Below, one piece after another: positions 47,206 to 58,394 of a DNA stretch of 64,000 bases. The stretch comes from Tremella fuciformis (Eukaryota > Basidiomycota > Tremellomycetes > Tremellales > Tremellaceae). Location of the stretch: the NCBI GenBank assembly GCA_032768795.1, contig CP136495.1:932501-996500 (forward strand). Reading direction: 5' to 3'. How positions within the stretch are numbered: position 1 is the stretch's first letter; each line of letters starts with the position of its first letter. Below the pieces are notes generated by a model, which saw nothing but the letters and a program-made list of their open reading frames with translations, was not told the DNA's origin and searched no databases. A program made the translations under genes and the position numbers.

Positions 47206-47395
47206 CGCTGGATAGCTTGAGTGTGTTACAAGAAATGCTGACCTGAATGGGAACGAATTACAACAAGAGGTGGTTGACGAGTGGACGAGTGATCGGGTGG
47301 CGACAAACCGGACGCGCCGGTTGACTGGACTCGGCAATGTCGAATCGGACGTGAGTGATTTTGTTCTTCATTTCGGGTCTACATTCTTCTCCACA
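47206..47395. promoter_or_regulatory. short divergent promoter
   Basis: Only 190 bp separate the start codons at 47205 (minus) and 47396 (plus). The strand-neutral region has no TATA box. The two genes are likely to share control elements. Confidence 0.4.
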
Positions 47396-48220
47396 ATGTC
47401 AGTCTGTGACTCGAGTATGGCGAAGAACTCATGCGCTGTTCGCGCTCGTCCGAAGGTTGACGAAGGACCCATCGTCGGGCACTCGAATCAAGCCAATGTT
47501 GCCGCCGCGACGCTGATGCGCGAAGCGATATCCCGGTCGGCGCCCCGTCTCGGTACTTCTGATCAATCGTCAAGGATTCGCGACGCCTCTGGATCAGCTC
47601 CTAACCAAATTGAAAGCTTGTCCACCAGCCCTGCGTTTCATTCGATTCTTTCGATTCTTCAAGATTGCACCGCGCAGCAGGGTTCACTTAAGGGAGCCGA
47701 GCGTATACTTATCTCACTCGATGCTCATTGCCACCCCCTGTCAGCTGAACACCCGGGAAGGGTCTGGAATGCGCTGTTTCATGCCACGCCTCACCCAGAT
47801 CAACCCATCGTAACTTGGGCATACGAGACGCAACGTATGGGGGATGGGCAGACAGAGTGTGGGGAATACTACGATGTACGTCTGTGAATGTGCTGATGAT
47901 CAGTCGAGAATGTTATCGCTCATCTGCACGTGTCATTGCCCCATTTGCCGAGCAAGGAGCATTGTATCGCGACGAAGCGCTGGATCGGCCAGCCCGAGGT
48001 GTTGAAAGTGAGCAGCGCAGGCCTGTCCTCTCCCACACTGCCACGGGGTGTTGAGCTTATCACGCAGGCCACGGCCCAATGTTCGGCCTTGGTGGCCTGC
48101 ATAGCGGACGGCGGTCTGTCTTGGGCGTTCGGCCTAGCGACCTCAGGATTCGAGCTGCACCAGCCCAACGACGCTGCAGCAGACGAAACGAAATCTAAGG
48201 ACCTCATGCTTGGTCCCTGA
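47396..48220 (+). CDS. uncharacterised protein
   Basis: Two exons, 47396-47858 and 47904-48220, joined by a 45-nt intron (GTGGGG to ATCAG, branch-like GCTGATG) give 259 residues. The ATG at 47396 is the first in frame; the upstream open stretch starts only at GTG. An N-terminal Ser/Ala-rich part leads to SPAFHSILSILQDCTAQQGS, GAERILISLDAHCHPLSAEH and RVWNALFHATPHPDQPIVTW. The second exon gives VIAHLHVSLPHLPSKEHC, IGQPEVLKVSSAGLSS and ELITQATAQCSALVACIADG. No signal peptide, transmembrane helix or known motif is seen. I do not recognise the family. A splice at the GTACGT site at 47876 would shift the frame and looks worse. The gene is divergent from the SWIM-RING gene. Confidence 0.5.
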
Positions 48221-48757
48221 GCGTTACGTGCCAGTTTGTGCTTCGCCGCTAGCTGATGCACCGCTCATTACCGTCAGTCATCGCTTATTGCAATGGTCGA
48301 GGCCGAGACTTTCCCCTCTCCACAGTCGACAACCCCCTCCCACCTCCCGCATACTGTTTAAACAGAGCCTCGTGATTGAGAAGAGCCCAGTAGGGGAGTG
48401 GCGGAGTAGAGCAGGTATGGGCGGTGTAAGATTCAGTACCACAAAGTAGAGGGGAAATTACCTCCCTCGCCCCCGGGCCCCCTTCTTTTTCCTTCTCGTC
48501 CCGCGGCTTGAGCAAGGAGCTCATGTCGCATGTCGTCAAGTATCACATATCTGATGCATCATCAGAAAACGAACTGCCAAGATTGAGACTGAACTCCTAT
48601 TTACGGGGAAGATTTCGGGTTTCTCTGGACACGCTGTCTAGGTCCGGATTATTATCTCACTCTCATCCTCTCAACTTCATTTTCAGACTTTCCCCGCAAT
48701 GCCTTACTAGACCAGTATCTCGACTCGTCGACGACTTTCCCGGCTGGCCGACTTAGT
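48221..48757. other. intergenic region upstream of the NIPA-like gene
   Basis: This 537-bp stretch separates two plus-strand genes. It is C/T-rich in part (48300-48500). Short frames on either strand carry no motif. No RNA gene or repeat is recognised. Confidence 0.35.
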
Positions 48758-50779
48758 ATGAACTGGACTACCACACTCTCAGCCATCATTGGCGAGCCGA
48801 CCGTTGCCGACTCGCCGTTCGACCTTGGCCTCTTCAATGACACCTTAGGTTCTTCAGAGGTTGTCAACAACACTTCGGGGGCGGCCATCTCGCTAGACGA
48901 CGGCGAAGGAAGTTATTTTCTGGCCAGTTATATGGATCGGCTTCGAGTCAACATCTGCTGACGCTTCAGAATACCTTGTTGGGCTTCCTCATCATTGTCA
49001 TCGCCTCCGCCCTGAATGCTTTCGGTTTGAACCTGACGAAGCTGGATCATGTGCGCCAACAGGTAATCCCCAAAAGAGAGAGGAAGAAGGAGTACCTACG
49101 CATTCTGTGGCTTGCAGGCATGGGGACTTACATGTGAGATCTTCCGAAGAAAGGTTTGATTTCGCTGACATGTCACAGCGCATCGCAAGTTTGTGCGTGT
49201 GGCCAAGAGACTGTACGGGCCGTCAACGTGCTGAGCATCCAGTCGGGTCACCGCTCGCTTTACGCTTCATGCGTCCAGACTGGGTTGCGCCTCTCGGATC
49301 ATCCTCACTCATTTTCAACTTCTTGTTCGCCCATTGGCTCGTCGGAACCCGTCAGTCTGACCACAAGTCACCGTGCTCGCTGATTTGCAGCGGTTACGCC
49401 CACAGACATTCAAGGGACGGCAGTCATCGTCCTGGGTGTCATTCTCATACTTGTATTTTCAAGCATTAATCACGGGCTGCAACAGTCTTTGAGCATTTCC
49501 CGGTAAGGCAGGCTCTCGGCGGCAGGAATTAGGCTTAACTGCAGTCTCAACTCTCTCTGGGGACGTGCGGGATGGATCGCTTATTTCGTCTTCATTTCCC
49601 TGTTCACGGCCGGCGCATACCTGGTGTCCTCACTTCTGGCCGCCGTGCTCACTTCGAGAGCCTCTTTCTCGCCCCTGCCATCGCCTACCCTCGACCTACC
49701 ATCAGCTCGCGCTTCAAAGGCCAACCCAGTAATAGGGCTTCTTCGTCGTGTCTCTGGTGTACATCGTCGGATACAAAGTGGAGCAGCAAGCCGTTTGGAA
49801 CGCATGTTCTCGAGGACCGACGATGCACGGATCACATGGCTAGAAGGTATGGGTTGGGCGGTCGCTGGCGGCTCTCTGGCTGGCTTGTGTTTGGTGTTCA
49901 CGAAGGCCGTGGTCAAGATCTACTGGCTGTCGGGCCATCCAGTTCGTCCAGCTGTACCAAAATTAGACCCACGCGCTCACTCGACGAAGCTGCTCCACAT
50001 CTCTTCCATGCTCTCGTTGATGCTCGTCATTGTCACTGCGGTTCTGCAGATCATCTGTCTGAACAGGGCTTTGGTGTGCGCCGATACGGTGGTGGTCGTC
50101 CCCCTCTTCTACGCCGGCTATACCGTGCTCGGGTCCGTGGTGACACTCTCGGAATATCACAGTTGACATACAGGTTTATTGATTCGCTCCTGTTCTTCAA
50201 CGAAAGCGGACAATATGCGAAATGGGTACTCGTCGCTGTCTTCATTGCCATCGCTGTCCTCCTCTCTGGGGTGGTAAGTCGAGGCAATCGCAGGTGAAGG
50301 TCCCTGACCCTCAGGTCCTATTATCCTTGAAGTCGTCAGCAAAAGCGGCGACAGACCCGTATACAGTATCTGCACGGCCAGGACCGTCCATGCGATTGAG
50401 ACCACGGGCAAGAGCCTCCTCGGGCACAGAAGGGGGCGCAGATGCGCTCAAAGAGGTGGACGACGTAGACTCAGTGGGCGAGATTGAAGAAGGCGTATCC
50501 AAGGAGGATGTGCTATGGGAAGTAGGCAGCGTGAGCGACGGCTCAGACGCGCATGAGGACGAGGGACAAAGGCGCGGAATAGGCGGTGGCAGTCATGGAG
50601 GAGAACGGAGAGGACTCCTTTACGAGGAAGAACAAGAAGACGGCCGCATGGGAGAGGCGCATGGGCACAACAAAACGGCATCCGATGACCCAAGAGATTC
50701 GGCAGAAGATGAGGATTACGGCCAATACGAGGGAATCAAGCCGACATCTTCCTTGCCAATCGATCACGATGATCCATAG
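48758..50779 (+). CDS. NIPA-like magnesium transporter (DMT superfamily)
   Basis: The start ATG at 48758 gives MNWTTTLSAIIGEPTVADSP with N-glycosylation sites in NNTSG. The frame then shifts, and I could not fix the junction that leads into QNTLLGFLIIVIASALNAFG, the first helix. The following exons give LNLTKLDHV, RILWLAGMGTYIASQVFGSP, then RPDWVAPLGSSSLIFNFLFA, the most typical NIPA stretch, and PTDIQGTAVIVLGVILILVF. After a variable loop come GMGWAVAGGSLAGLCLVFTK, LMLVIVTAVLQIICLNRAL and VVVPLFYAGYT, with a last helix KWVLVAVFIAIAVLLSGVV. The C-terminus is long, acidic and probably cytosolic, ending at 50779. Eight or nine helices are visible. NIPA proteins move Mg2+ across endosomal or plasma membranes. 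The 5' structure around 48900-48970 is uncertain. Confidence 0.75.
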
Positions 50780-50861
50780 CACTTATCCACCTTATATATC
50801 CGGGCTTTCTTGTACTGATTCATATGTATCAACTAAATACGTATCTTGCTTTAGTGCGGAA

Positions 50862-52002
50862 TCAGGACGCGAGCTCAGCATCGACGAATTCGGAGCCGGC
50901 CATGTCTGGTTCCTCTTCTACGATATGCCCAGGTCCCAACACCATGCAAAGATACTCGACCGCAGCACGATCCATGATCAACCACTTATGTTTGAGGAGA
51001 TGATAGACTTGAACTTCCTCTGCGGACAAGACCATGGTGCCTGGAAGGTTCCTCACATTGCGGTTGAAGAGTTCGACGTCGACTGCTAGCGAGCCGTAGA
51101 CGAAAAGGACATCCAGGTCGTGTCGGCTGCCGAAGCGTTCCGTAACTCTAGCTTCCTCCAACTGTTCAGCGCCCTCGGACTGCTCTGCAATACTGATCCA
51201 CTCGACTTCATCGCAAAGAGCTCGTCGAGCCTCGTTGGTGCCCTGCCAGTGCCCCTGGTTGAGATTGTCGACGACCCGAAGAAGACCTGATCGGAGTTTT
51301 GAGGACAAGGCGATCCGCATGCCCAATGCGCGGACTTTTCGCGGGAGCAACTGGGTGTGATCGCGAGGTGAAAGAGGAAAAATCGGTGCACCTCCGCGTC
51401 CTGGTCATGAGCAACCCGCCACAAAATTGGCATATGTTTTCGCTGACTCGTTCCACTCGAAGCGTCTCCCACCCGAGCCTTACCACTGCCCTTCTGAGGC
51501 CGAAGCTTCCGGCCCGAGTATGAAACTGTAGCGCGGGACTTGGTAGCTTGATTGCCCTACACATTCAGCCAAGCGATGTCAATCAGATTGTTTCAGATTA
51601 CCTGGCGAAGGGTGGACAGATACCAAACAACGCATCTATGCAAGATGTCGCGACGCAGTGGCTCTGCGAAAACTGAAGGCGGAAGCTCGATGGCAGTATC
51701 CTGCGAGTGATCAACACGAGCGCTCGACAGAGGGCTATAACCGATTCCACTCACTATCGATTGCGTCGGGTGATTCGAGGCCAACGAAGACATGGGCAGG
51801 ACGATTGGGCTGGACTCGTCTGCCGTCTGCTGATGCAGAGTGACTGGGCCATCATGAGTGGTCCCTCACACCGAACAACTCGACTTACACCCGTCCCGGA
51901 CTTCCGATCTTTGGACGCCCTTGCCTTTCCCAGTGTATGGGTGAAAAGTCAAGTTCGCTGGAAGACCCTCGATGCCAGCTGGAAAGTCTCCGACCCCCGC
52001 AT
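50862..52002 (-). CDS. YML6-like: mitochondrial large-subunit ribosomal protein uL4m
   Basis: The core is clear: PPSVFAEPLRRDILHRCVVW then ATKSRATVSYSGRKLRPQKG and SGKARVGDASS, the loop that reaches the peptide tunnel in uL4, followed by HTQLLPRKVRALGMRIALSS and a C-terminal domain with GLLRVVDNLNQGHWQGTNEA. The sequence ends SEFVDAELAS at 50862. The divergence from cytosolic uL4 and the loop form point to the mitochondrial ribosome. Upstream exons are short; a start at 52002 (MRGSETFQLASR) with two introns gives an Arg/Lys/Ser-rich presequence and joins in frame to TLHQQTADESSPIVLPMSSL, but this part is less certain. The stop is 82 bp from that of the NIPA-like gene (convergent), and the start faces away from uS9. 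Confidence 0.75.
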
Positions 52003-52609
52003 CGTTCAGCACTTCTGGGAGTGTAGCGTACGAATGCCGTGACCAGAGCCGACTAGGGCGACTAGGGCCCGGAGCTGGCGTCGCATGGACGGTGACTCCA
52101 CCGGGCTTGCCATTCTGCGACAGTCAGCTGGGATTCTTCGAAACAATTTGTAGGATGTGCGCATCACTCACACAAGATGGGCGCGTACCCAGCCGTAATA
52201 TTGCTCGCTGCATCGTGTTTAGTGAGCCATGAGACAACTGCACCGTTCGAAAAAAGACACCCAGTTCCGCGACTGCAACTGCGTGAACGTGAACATCGGA
52301 GATAACGACAGCAGTCCGATTGACAAGAGTGCCACAATCAGCTTGACCTTCCCCCCGCCAGCGGAGATTCGTCATATTGCCGCCCCGCTGTTCTGCCCTT
52401 GCCTCTCGCTCTTGGTGAAAGCGGCAGCAGCGAGTGCTGCCTTCCTTCAGCAATTCTCGTGAGTACAAACGATACGGACGAGAAATTCAGTCAGTGCCCA
52501 GCTGACGCTGTGATCTTCTGTCTCGACGCTCCTACCACTGCTCCCTGTACACGACCCCTTCATCTCGTCTGAATCGATCTCATTCCGACCTGCATTTTCA
52601 ACATAGACC
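52003..52609. promoter_or_regulatory. divergent promoter of mitochondrial uL4 and cytosolic uS9
   Basis: The 607 bp between the two start codons carries no supported frame. Two ribosomal protein genes of different compartments share it. The last 100 bp before 52610 are C/T-rich, as often seen before fungal ribosomal protein genes. Confidence 0.4.
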
Positions 52610-53386
52610 ATGTCGACCGTTCAGACCTTCGGCAAGAAGAAGACAGCGACAGCTGTGGCGCATGTCACTCCCGGACGAGGACTTGTTCGATTGAACGGAT
52701 CTCCGATTTCCCTGGTCGAGCCGTGAGTCGGACATTCTATCTCGGTAGCTTGTGAGCCAGTACGCGGAAGCATTCGCAGTGGGAAAGAGGAAAAATGGTG
52801 TATCATGGAAGCATGAGGCTCCAGACGGACATTGAGGGGAAAGCCATCGCCATTTGGAGCAAAGGGTGATCTGGCTGGAATTGGCGGTGTCCAGAAAGGC
52901 GCCCGCAGGGTGTGGTGCAGTTGATTGACCGATGCTATCAAGCCGAGCTCGACCGCGTCCACCAAAACGCTGTAGCTCATCATGCAGGGCTCTGCTTCGC
53001 TACAAGGTGTACGAGCCAATCCTCGTCATCGGTCCCGAGAAGCTGGCCAACATCGACATCCGTTTGCGTGTTAAGGGTGGTGGCCACGTCTCTCAACTGT
53101 ATGCGCTCCGCCAGGCTATCGCCAAGGGTGTCGTCGCGTGAGCATGGGCAAATCCAGTCCGTTGTGTGTCTAATTCATAGATACTATGCCAAGAACGAAG
53201 ATGCCGCCTCCGCTCTCGAGCTGAAGAAAACCCTCATTGCGTACGACAGGACCTTGTTGGTGGCCGACCCTCGACGCATGGAGCCGAAGAAGTTTGGTGG
53301 TCGTGGCGCGCGTGCCAGGCGCCAAAAAGTGGGTCCAGAGCGAGACGCAAGCATCACCAAAGCTGACAATCCAGTCTTACCGATAA
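52610..53386 (+). CDS. RPS16: 40S ribosomal protein uS9 (S16)
   Basis: Exons 52610-52722, 52988-53137, 53181-53328 and 53375-53386 close in phase and give 140 residues, the usual length. The sequence runs [55 protein letters not shown], then [20 protein letters not shown] and [20 protein letters not shown], ending with the family's [11 protein letters not shown], whose last three codons sit in a 12-nt final exon. It is a small-subunit protein contacting the P-site tRNA through its tail. Intron 1 is 265 nt, far longer than the 42-48 nt of the others. Downstream frames to 53556 are intron or 3' flank, not coding. Confidence 0.92.
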
Positions 53387-53630
53387 GCTGTGGGTCTTCG
53401 GGAGCATTCACGGCGTGCGTTGCTGTAGAAGGAACAACGCATGTGGACGCCGAGCAAGCTTTGAACTGGGAAGACCATCATTGCTGCATGTATATATCAT
53501 GGCATTTGCAGAGAGATAGCTTGGAGATCAGAACACGTCGCAACAATAACCCCTGACCTCTTGAAACGAGTGTATCAGGTTGTAGTACAGTAAACAACGT
53601 GGCTATCGTGCCTGGGAGTTCTGTAACTCA

Positions 53631-53782
53631 TACTCGTGATCCACTGCGTTTCGTCCACCTAGGCGTTTCGTCCACTATTACAAATATCGGAGGTCGCCGC
53701 TAATGTGCCTTGCCTACCATTAGGAGATTCCCTAATTGTGGACGAAACACCTAGGTGGACGAAACGCAGTGGATCACGAGTA
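53631..53782. mobile_element. 152-bp inverted-repeat element, MITE-like
   Basis: The left arm (53631-53675) and right arm (53738-53782) are 45 bp each and reverse complements of one another with a single mismatch (C in the left arm where the right implies T, within CCTAGG/TGTTTCG). Both ends read TA then CTCGTGATCCACTG inward, so a TA target site, as for Tc1/mariner-type elements, is possible. Each arm holds two copies of GTTTCGTCCAC separated by a few bases. The 62-bp centre has no open frame. It lies 244 bp after uS9's stop and 64 bp before the SUN gene's ATG, so it falls in that gene's promoter or leader. A solitary hairpin of other origin is the alternative. Confidence 0.6.
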
Positions 53783-53846
53783 CTTGACGCGACCCGTCAT
53801 ACCATCATCAGTATCATTGTCGTCAGTGCATTTAACGGCGTCGAGC

Positions 53847-56776
53847 ATGGCCCCTCGAAAGACACAAGCGGCCTCTCCAGCCAAATCGAGTTCAGGTAGG
53901 ATACCGGCATCTTCCCCTACACGAAGCACCAGAAACAGCCAGACCAACCAAGCCATCCAGCATGATCAACGATGGGACACGGACACTCTGAGAAACAGGT
54001 GAGCCAGCTTCAGTCAACATCAATTCGAACATTGCTTAAGGCTCAAAGCAACTCGAACGTCCCTAGGCGTATTGTAAAGGGACCCAGTCATTTGATCAGC
54101 TTAAAGGATACCAGTGTCAAGTGGGCAAAACCCTTTCATCATGGCAGAGATGTGGCTGAACAGGCAGCATCGCTGCAGCCTTTCACGCCGCTCAAACAGG
54201 TCACGGCCTTGCAAGTACTGTATCCGATGGCGACACAAAAACGCGGAATGATGCGGCTTCGAAAACCTCAGACCGTCCTCAGAGGGCTCGGTCACCAGCT
54301 GAACAGATCGCTTCGACCGCTCGGGCTCTCTCGCCAGTGCGGTTCTTCTTGCGCCCGGCGGAGAACGGTCACAGCGAGGATGTGGGTGATTACAACAGCT
54401 TCTCATCGATGGGCAGCGAGATGCGCACGGGAGACGTCAGCTATGATTATCGTCGTGAAGAAGACTTTGTGCGGCAAGCCCAGGCGGCAACACGCAGCTT
54501 CGCTAAAGAACCCCGAAAATCAGATTCAAAGAGGCGGACCAAAGCAGAGGAGGACATGCCGTATCGTCCGAGTGACGAGCACTACGAGATCGACTCGGAC
54601 GATTCTCACGGCGAAGGCGAGGGCCTCGTCAAGGGCGGGGCGTTGGAAGCCAGAGCCGGTAGCAGAGGACAGCGGCGCAATCGCGGGGAGGGTTATCTTG
54701 GCATGGGTCTGGGACTGCAACAGCGCTCGAGGACCAAATCGACGGCCCAAGGGACTATCGAAGGCAGTGATATAGACGATGCCGCCGAAGGCAGCGAAGG
54801 CAGCTCGGGATCAGGCTCAGCTTCTCCGGCGATGGAAGTCATGCGCCATCAGACACCGTTTCGTCTCGATAATCTGAGCGAAAGCCTGAGAAAATCGCCA
54901 ACACCAGCTCAGCTACTTCGAGCCATCTCCCCTCGCGTGCAGCGCCCTTCTCCAGCTCCTGGATATATACCGCGTCAACGACAATCCTCCCGACTGCGCG
55001 CAATGATCACACATGCTCTTCAAGGGGTCGCTATGCTTCTGCGCTGGATCGTGGATGTCGCGGTGTCTGTCTGTGAACGAGGGATCTCGCAACCTTCTCG
55101 ATCGGTCCTTTACATGATTTCGAAAAGTTTGCGCTCATTGCAGCGGAACTGGTGGAAGTGGGTTCTCAGTATAATGGTATTGAGCATTGCTTTGCGCGTG
55201 CTGCGTTTGCCGCAAAGCCATATCGCGTGGAACAACGCCAGCGAACCGACTACAGTCCCCGTCGATGAGATGGTATCACGTCTAGCTGTCGTAGAGCGAT
55301 TGCTTTCGAGCCAAACAGCATCATCACCAGGCGCTTCTCGAGGGGCACGTCTTGATGCTAGTCTTGAGGCGGCGTTGGAGCATCGACTCTCCGTCCTTGA
55401 GAGACGGTCTAAAGAGTCTGGGCAAATCGCCAATGACGACACACACCTCAAGATCGACCAGCTGAGATCCGACTTGGCGGACCTCATTCGCCGCCTCGAT
55501 CACAACGATCGGTTGCTGGCGCAGTATACAGACTCAGGGAGCAAAATCGCTGGTTTCACCGAGGACCTACGTGCCCTTGAGACTCGTGTCGAACACGTAG
55601 AGAACGGCTTGACCGAAGTGCTCGATAGCGAAAGGCTTTCGATGGCTCTGGAGCGATTGTTGCCCGCACGGATGCCAATCAAGGTCAACCCTCGTGGAAC
55701 CATCGACGTGGATCCTGCCTTCTGGACAGAAATCAAAAAGGCTTTTGTTAGCAGGACCGAAGTTGGGGAACTTCTCAAGGAGTCTCTTCTTGGTTCCTCT
55801 GTCGCATCGAAAGACGAAGGGCTCCGCCTCAACCAGTTGGATGCCTGGGGCGAAAGGTTCTGGGCAGAGAAGGCCAGTTCGAGTGCATTGCTATCCAAGC
55901 ACGACTTCATGAAGCTCCTTGATTCTGAACTCGCCACGCTGCGCAATGAGATGCGCAGTAAACCGAGATCTAGTGTCAGACAGCAAACGTCTTCGCAGAT
56001 AACCCTCAAGACGTCAAAAGGGGAAGACGTCACCTCTGTGGTGCAAGAGCTCATCGATGCTGCCTTGACCAAATACTCGAAAGACACGATAGCAAGACCG
56101 GATTTCGCTTTGTTCACGGCTGGAGGTCGAGTGGTCCCCTCGATAACTTCCGACACCCTGGTGCTCCGGTCGGCCTCGAGAGCGAACAAACTGCTTTTTG
56201 GGAGTCGTGACGTTGAAGGCCGTTCGCCGGCAACTGCCCTCCATCCCGACAATGCCGTTGGAGAATGCTGGCCTTTCAAGGGCAACCAGGGCCAGTTGGG
56301 CGTCTTGCTAGCCCGTAGAGTCATCGTCACAGACGTCACGGTTGAACACGCTGCGAAAGAATTGGCGCTGGACGTATCAACTGCCCCCAAAGATATCGAA
56401 GTCGTGAGTGTCTTGGTGTCTGGATCCCTTTCCCCCTCGTCTCCCGCAGCTGACGCCTTTCAGTGGGCCGTGATCGAGGGGTCCGAGCATCAAGCCAAGG
56501 TCGCAGACTATCATCGATCACGCGACCTGGGGGAAGTCCCGTCAGACCGACTGCTTTTGGCGGAAATAGTATACGATCCGGACTCGGCCTCGCCCATACA
56601 GACGACTCCGATTCCTGCTGAAATCATCGACCTTGGCATCGATGTAGGCATCGTAATCTTCAAGGTGACGAGCAATTGGGGCGCGGACCTGACCTGTCTA
56701 TATCGAGTGAGTGGACTTCTCTTGAGCACGTGCTGCAGCTGACGAGCAGGTGCGAGTTCATGGCCATGATAGGTAA
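53847..56776 (+). CDS. SAD1-like: SUN-domain nuclear envelope protein (Sad1-like)
   Basis: Exons 53847-53998, 54049-54199, 54283-56706 and 56750-56776 close in phase and give 917 residues. The N-terminal 350 residues are charged and low in order (nucleoplasmic side). A transmembrane helix lies around KWVLSIMVLSIALRVL (55156-55203). Coiled-coil segments follow (RLDASLEAALEHRLSVLERR, KIDQLRSDLADLIRRLDHND, DLRALETRVEHVENGLTEVL). The SUN domain covers about the last 220 residues: PDFALFTAGGRVVPSITS, ALHPDNAVGECWPFKGNQGQ, LGVLLARRVIVTDVTVEHAA, then WAVIEGSEHQAK and NWGADLTCLYRVRVHG. SUN proteins cross the inner nuclear membrane and bind KASH partners, anchoring chromosomes or the spindle pole. The inverted-repeat element sits just upstream. 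It converges with the DUF4385 gene, 76 bp away. Confidence 0.88.
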
Positions 56777-56852
56777 ATCCAGGCAACCGTTGTTGATATT
56801 TGTCACGAGAAATCGCGAACCATCTGCACATCATGTTCCTCTGGTGCATGCA

Positions 56853-57474
56853 TCACTTTTGATGATCGCCAATTACCCCCTGAACTCTGCGTTTCTGTTC
56901 GTGTTTCCATCGCTCAAAAGCTCGACTATAAATCTGATCGTCCCAACACCGCTTCAGGTATTGCTCGAAGACGGTTGCGCCCTTGGATTTCTCCAGATCG
57001 TATATCTCACCCGTCCGCGGTATCTCTTTCTTGGCGGCTCGATTGGATGTCCGTATTCTTGCTGTATCAGGGGATTTGTCCCGATATTTTCGACCTCCAC
57101 GGCGTAAGGCATAGCGAAGTGATCGAGTTCGGCCCATCTGCACCCACGTTAATGGCCCAGATGGTTGTGCCGTGACGCTGACCTGGAGAAACTTGCGGGC
57201 AATATCCATCCCAACGAAATCACGTTCCTCTCTGAAAGCATCAGCGATCTGTGACTACAGTGGAGCGCCATGCTCACCTGTAAGCTTGAAATCTGCACCA
57301 TATCGCTTCGGCGCTCTCCGTCGCAGCCTTTGAGTCTACGAACCGCCACACAGTTTTGATCTCGCCTGAGTATGGCGGGGTGGTGAACACACCCTGCTCG
57401 GTACGGACGGCCCAGTATGATGACGGGTCTTTCCGAAAGTCGGGTGTGCGACTGAACTTCGGCGCAGGACTCAT
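56853..57474 (-). CDS. DUF4385 family protein
   Basis: Exons 57474-57278, 57231-57183 and 57137-56853 close in phase and give 176 residues. The sequence begins MSPAPKFSRTPDFRKDPSSY and continues WAVRTEQGVFTTPPYSGEIK, TVWRFVDSKAATESAEAIW, then ERDFVGMDIARKFLQMG and RSLRYALRRGGRKYR. These are the marks I know from DUF4385: a YxV-x-x-G-E-x-G-V-x-x-x-x-P-Y opening, a WRF, and the GMDMARKFLQMGxTRxRRYAxxxGGRKY block. The biochemical role is unknown to me. The protein looks cytosolic or nuclear. The ATG at 57474 is chosen because homologous sequence begins there; an upstream in-frame ATG at 57654 would overlap the next gene. Confidence 0.75.
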
Positions 57475-57650
57475 GTGAAGAGTCCACAATGCCTGTGGCA
57501 GACATCTGACAATAAAGTCAACCTGGAGATGTAATTGGATCGGGCCGATGACGACATCGCCGGAAACGTAAACAAGCATGAAGCTTTCATGAGAGGAAGT
57601 GTGTATATGCGCTATGTAGATTGGGAAATTTGGCCAGAGACTGTCGGTGG

Positions 57651-58394
57651 TCATGCCATGATGCCAACAGCGGCCGCAGCCAGGCCCAGCATCCCTACTG
57701 CCCCCGACGCCACGTTCATCATGGCGGCCCCCGAGCTGCTGGAGGCAGATGCGGATGAGGAAGTGCTACCTGACGTGGCCGAGCCGCTAGCGCTGGTTGC
57801 CGAGGATCCCGATCCGCTTGAGGCCGAGGAGCCGCTCCTGTCTCGTCAGTATGCGTATCACAAAGCTACGAGAGGTGCCCACGAGGATGAAGAAGAGCTA
57901 GTGCTGTTGAGACAGCTCGTTGAAGAGCCGGACTGGATGACGACCGCGCTGGTATAGGCGTTGTTTCCGCTGCCGTCGGTGATTTTCAAAGTGCTTGCGC
58001 GTCAGCTTTTGGCCAGATTGTGCAGAAGTAGAGGTTCTCACACATTGGTGCCGGCCGCGAGGTCAACAGTCCATGTGACCGGGGACGAAGTCACCGATGG
58101 TAGATTTTCGTACTAGCATGATCAGCAAGACAGCTTGGTGGAGTCCTCGCGAGGAACACTGACAGCAGTCGCGGACACCTCGCCTCCGGGAAGGACAGCG
58201 ATGTAGTACGGGCTGGAAGATCCACCCGAGAAGGTGATGGAAGTCGGTTGGCAAACGATGAGCGAAGCCTTACAGAGTCAGCTACAGCGCAGCCTGCGAC
58301 GTGGACGGGTGCGACTGACAGGGGTATCGATCTGCAGAGCTCCGGCCAATGCCAGCAGAGTCGAAGCCAGGAAGAGCTTGGTCTTGGTGTACAT
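57651..58394 (-). CDS. Kre9/Knh1-like Ser-Thr-rich GPI-anchored cell-surface protein
   Basis: The start at 58394 gives a signal peptide (MYTKTKLFLASTLLALAGA) followed by LQIDTP. Joined exons give ASLIVCQPTSITFSGGSSPY and YIAVLPGGEVSAT, then VTSSPVTWTVDLAAGTNV and LKITDGSGNNAYTSAVVIQS, which follow the Kre9/Knh1-type immunoglobulin-like domain of basidiomycete surface proteins, with a cysteine pair at VCQP and STSC. A Ser/Ala/Gly-rich stalk follows and the C-terminus is hydrophobic (VASGAVGMLGLAAAAVGIMA), as needed for GPI attachment. At least three introns are present; one acceptor is AAG (near 58266). A TATAT string at 58496-58500 lies about 100 nt upstream. The family works in beta-1,6-glucan assembly or wall structure; the exact role is not known. 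Confidence 0.7.

Noticed and set aside
52912..53556. Long plus-strand frame overlapping uS9
   Set aside because: It crosses intron 1, exons and the 3' flank of uS9 in mixed frames; the ribosomal protein explains the locus fully.
53896..53960. Possible 65-nt intron in the first exon of the SUN gene
   Set aside because: Removing it introduces a stop (TGA) at once, while reading through keeps a consistent frame.
55500..56390. Minus-strand 296-residue frame opposite the SUN gene
   Set aside because: Antisense shadow of the coiled-coil and SUN region; Ser-rich without any recognisable feature.
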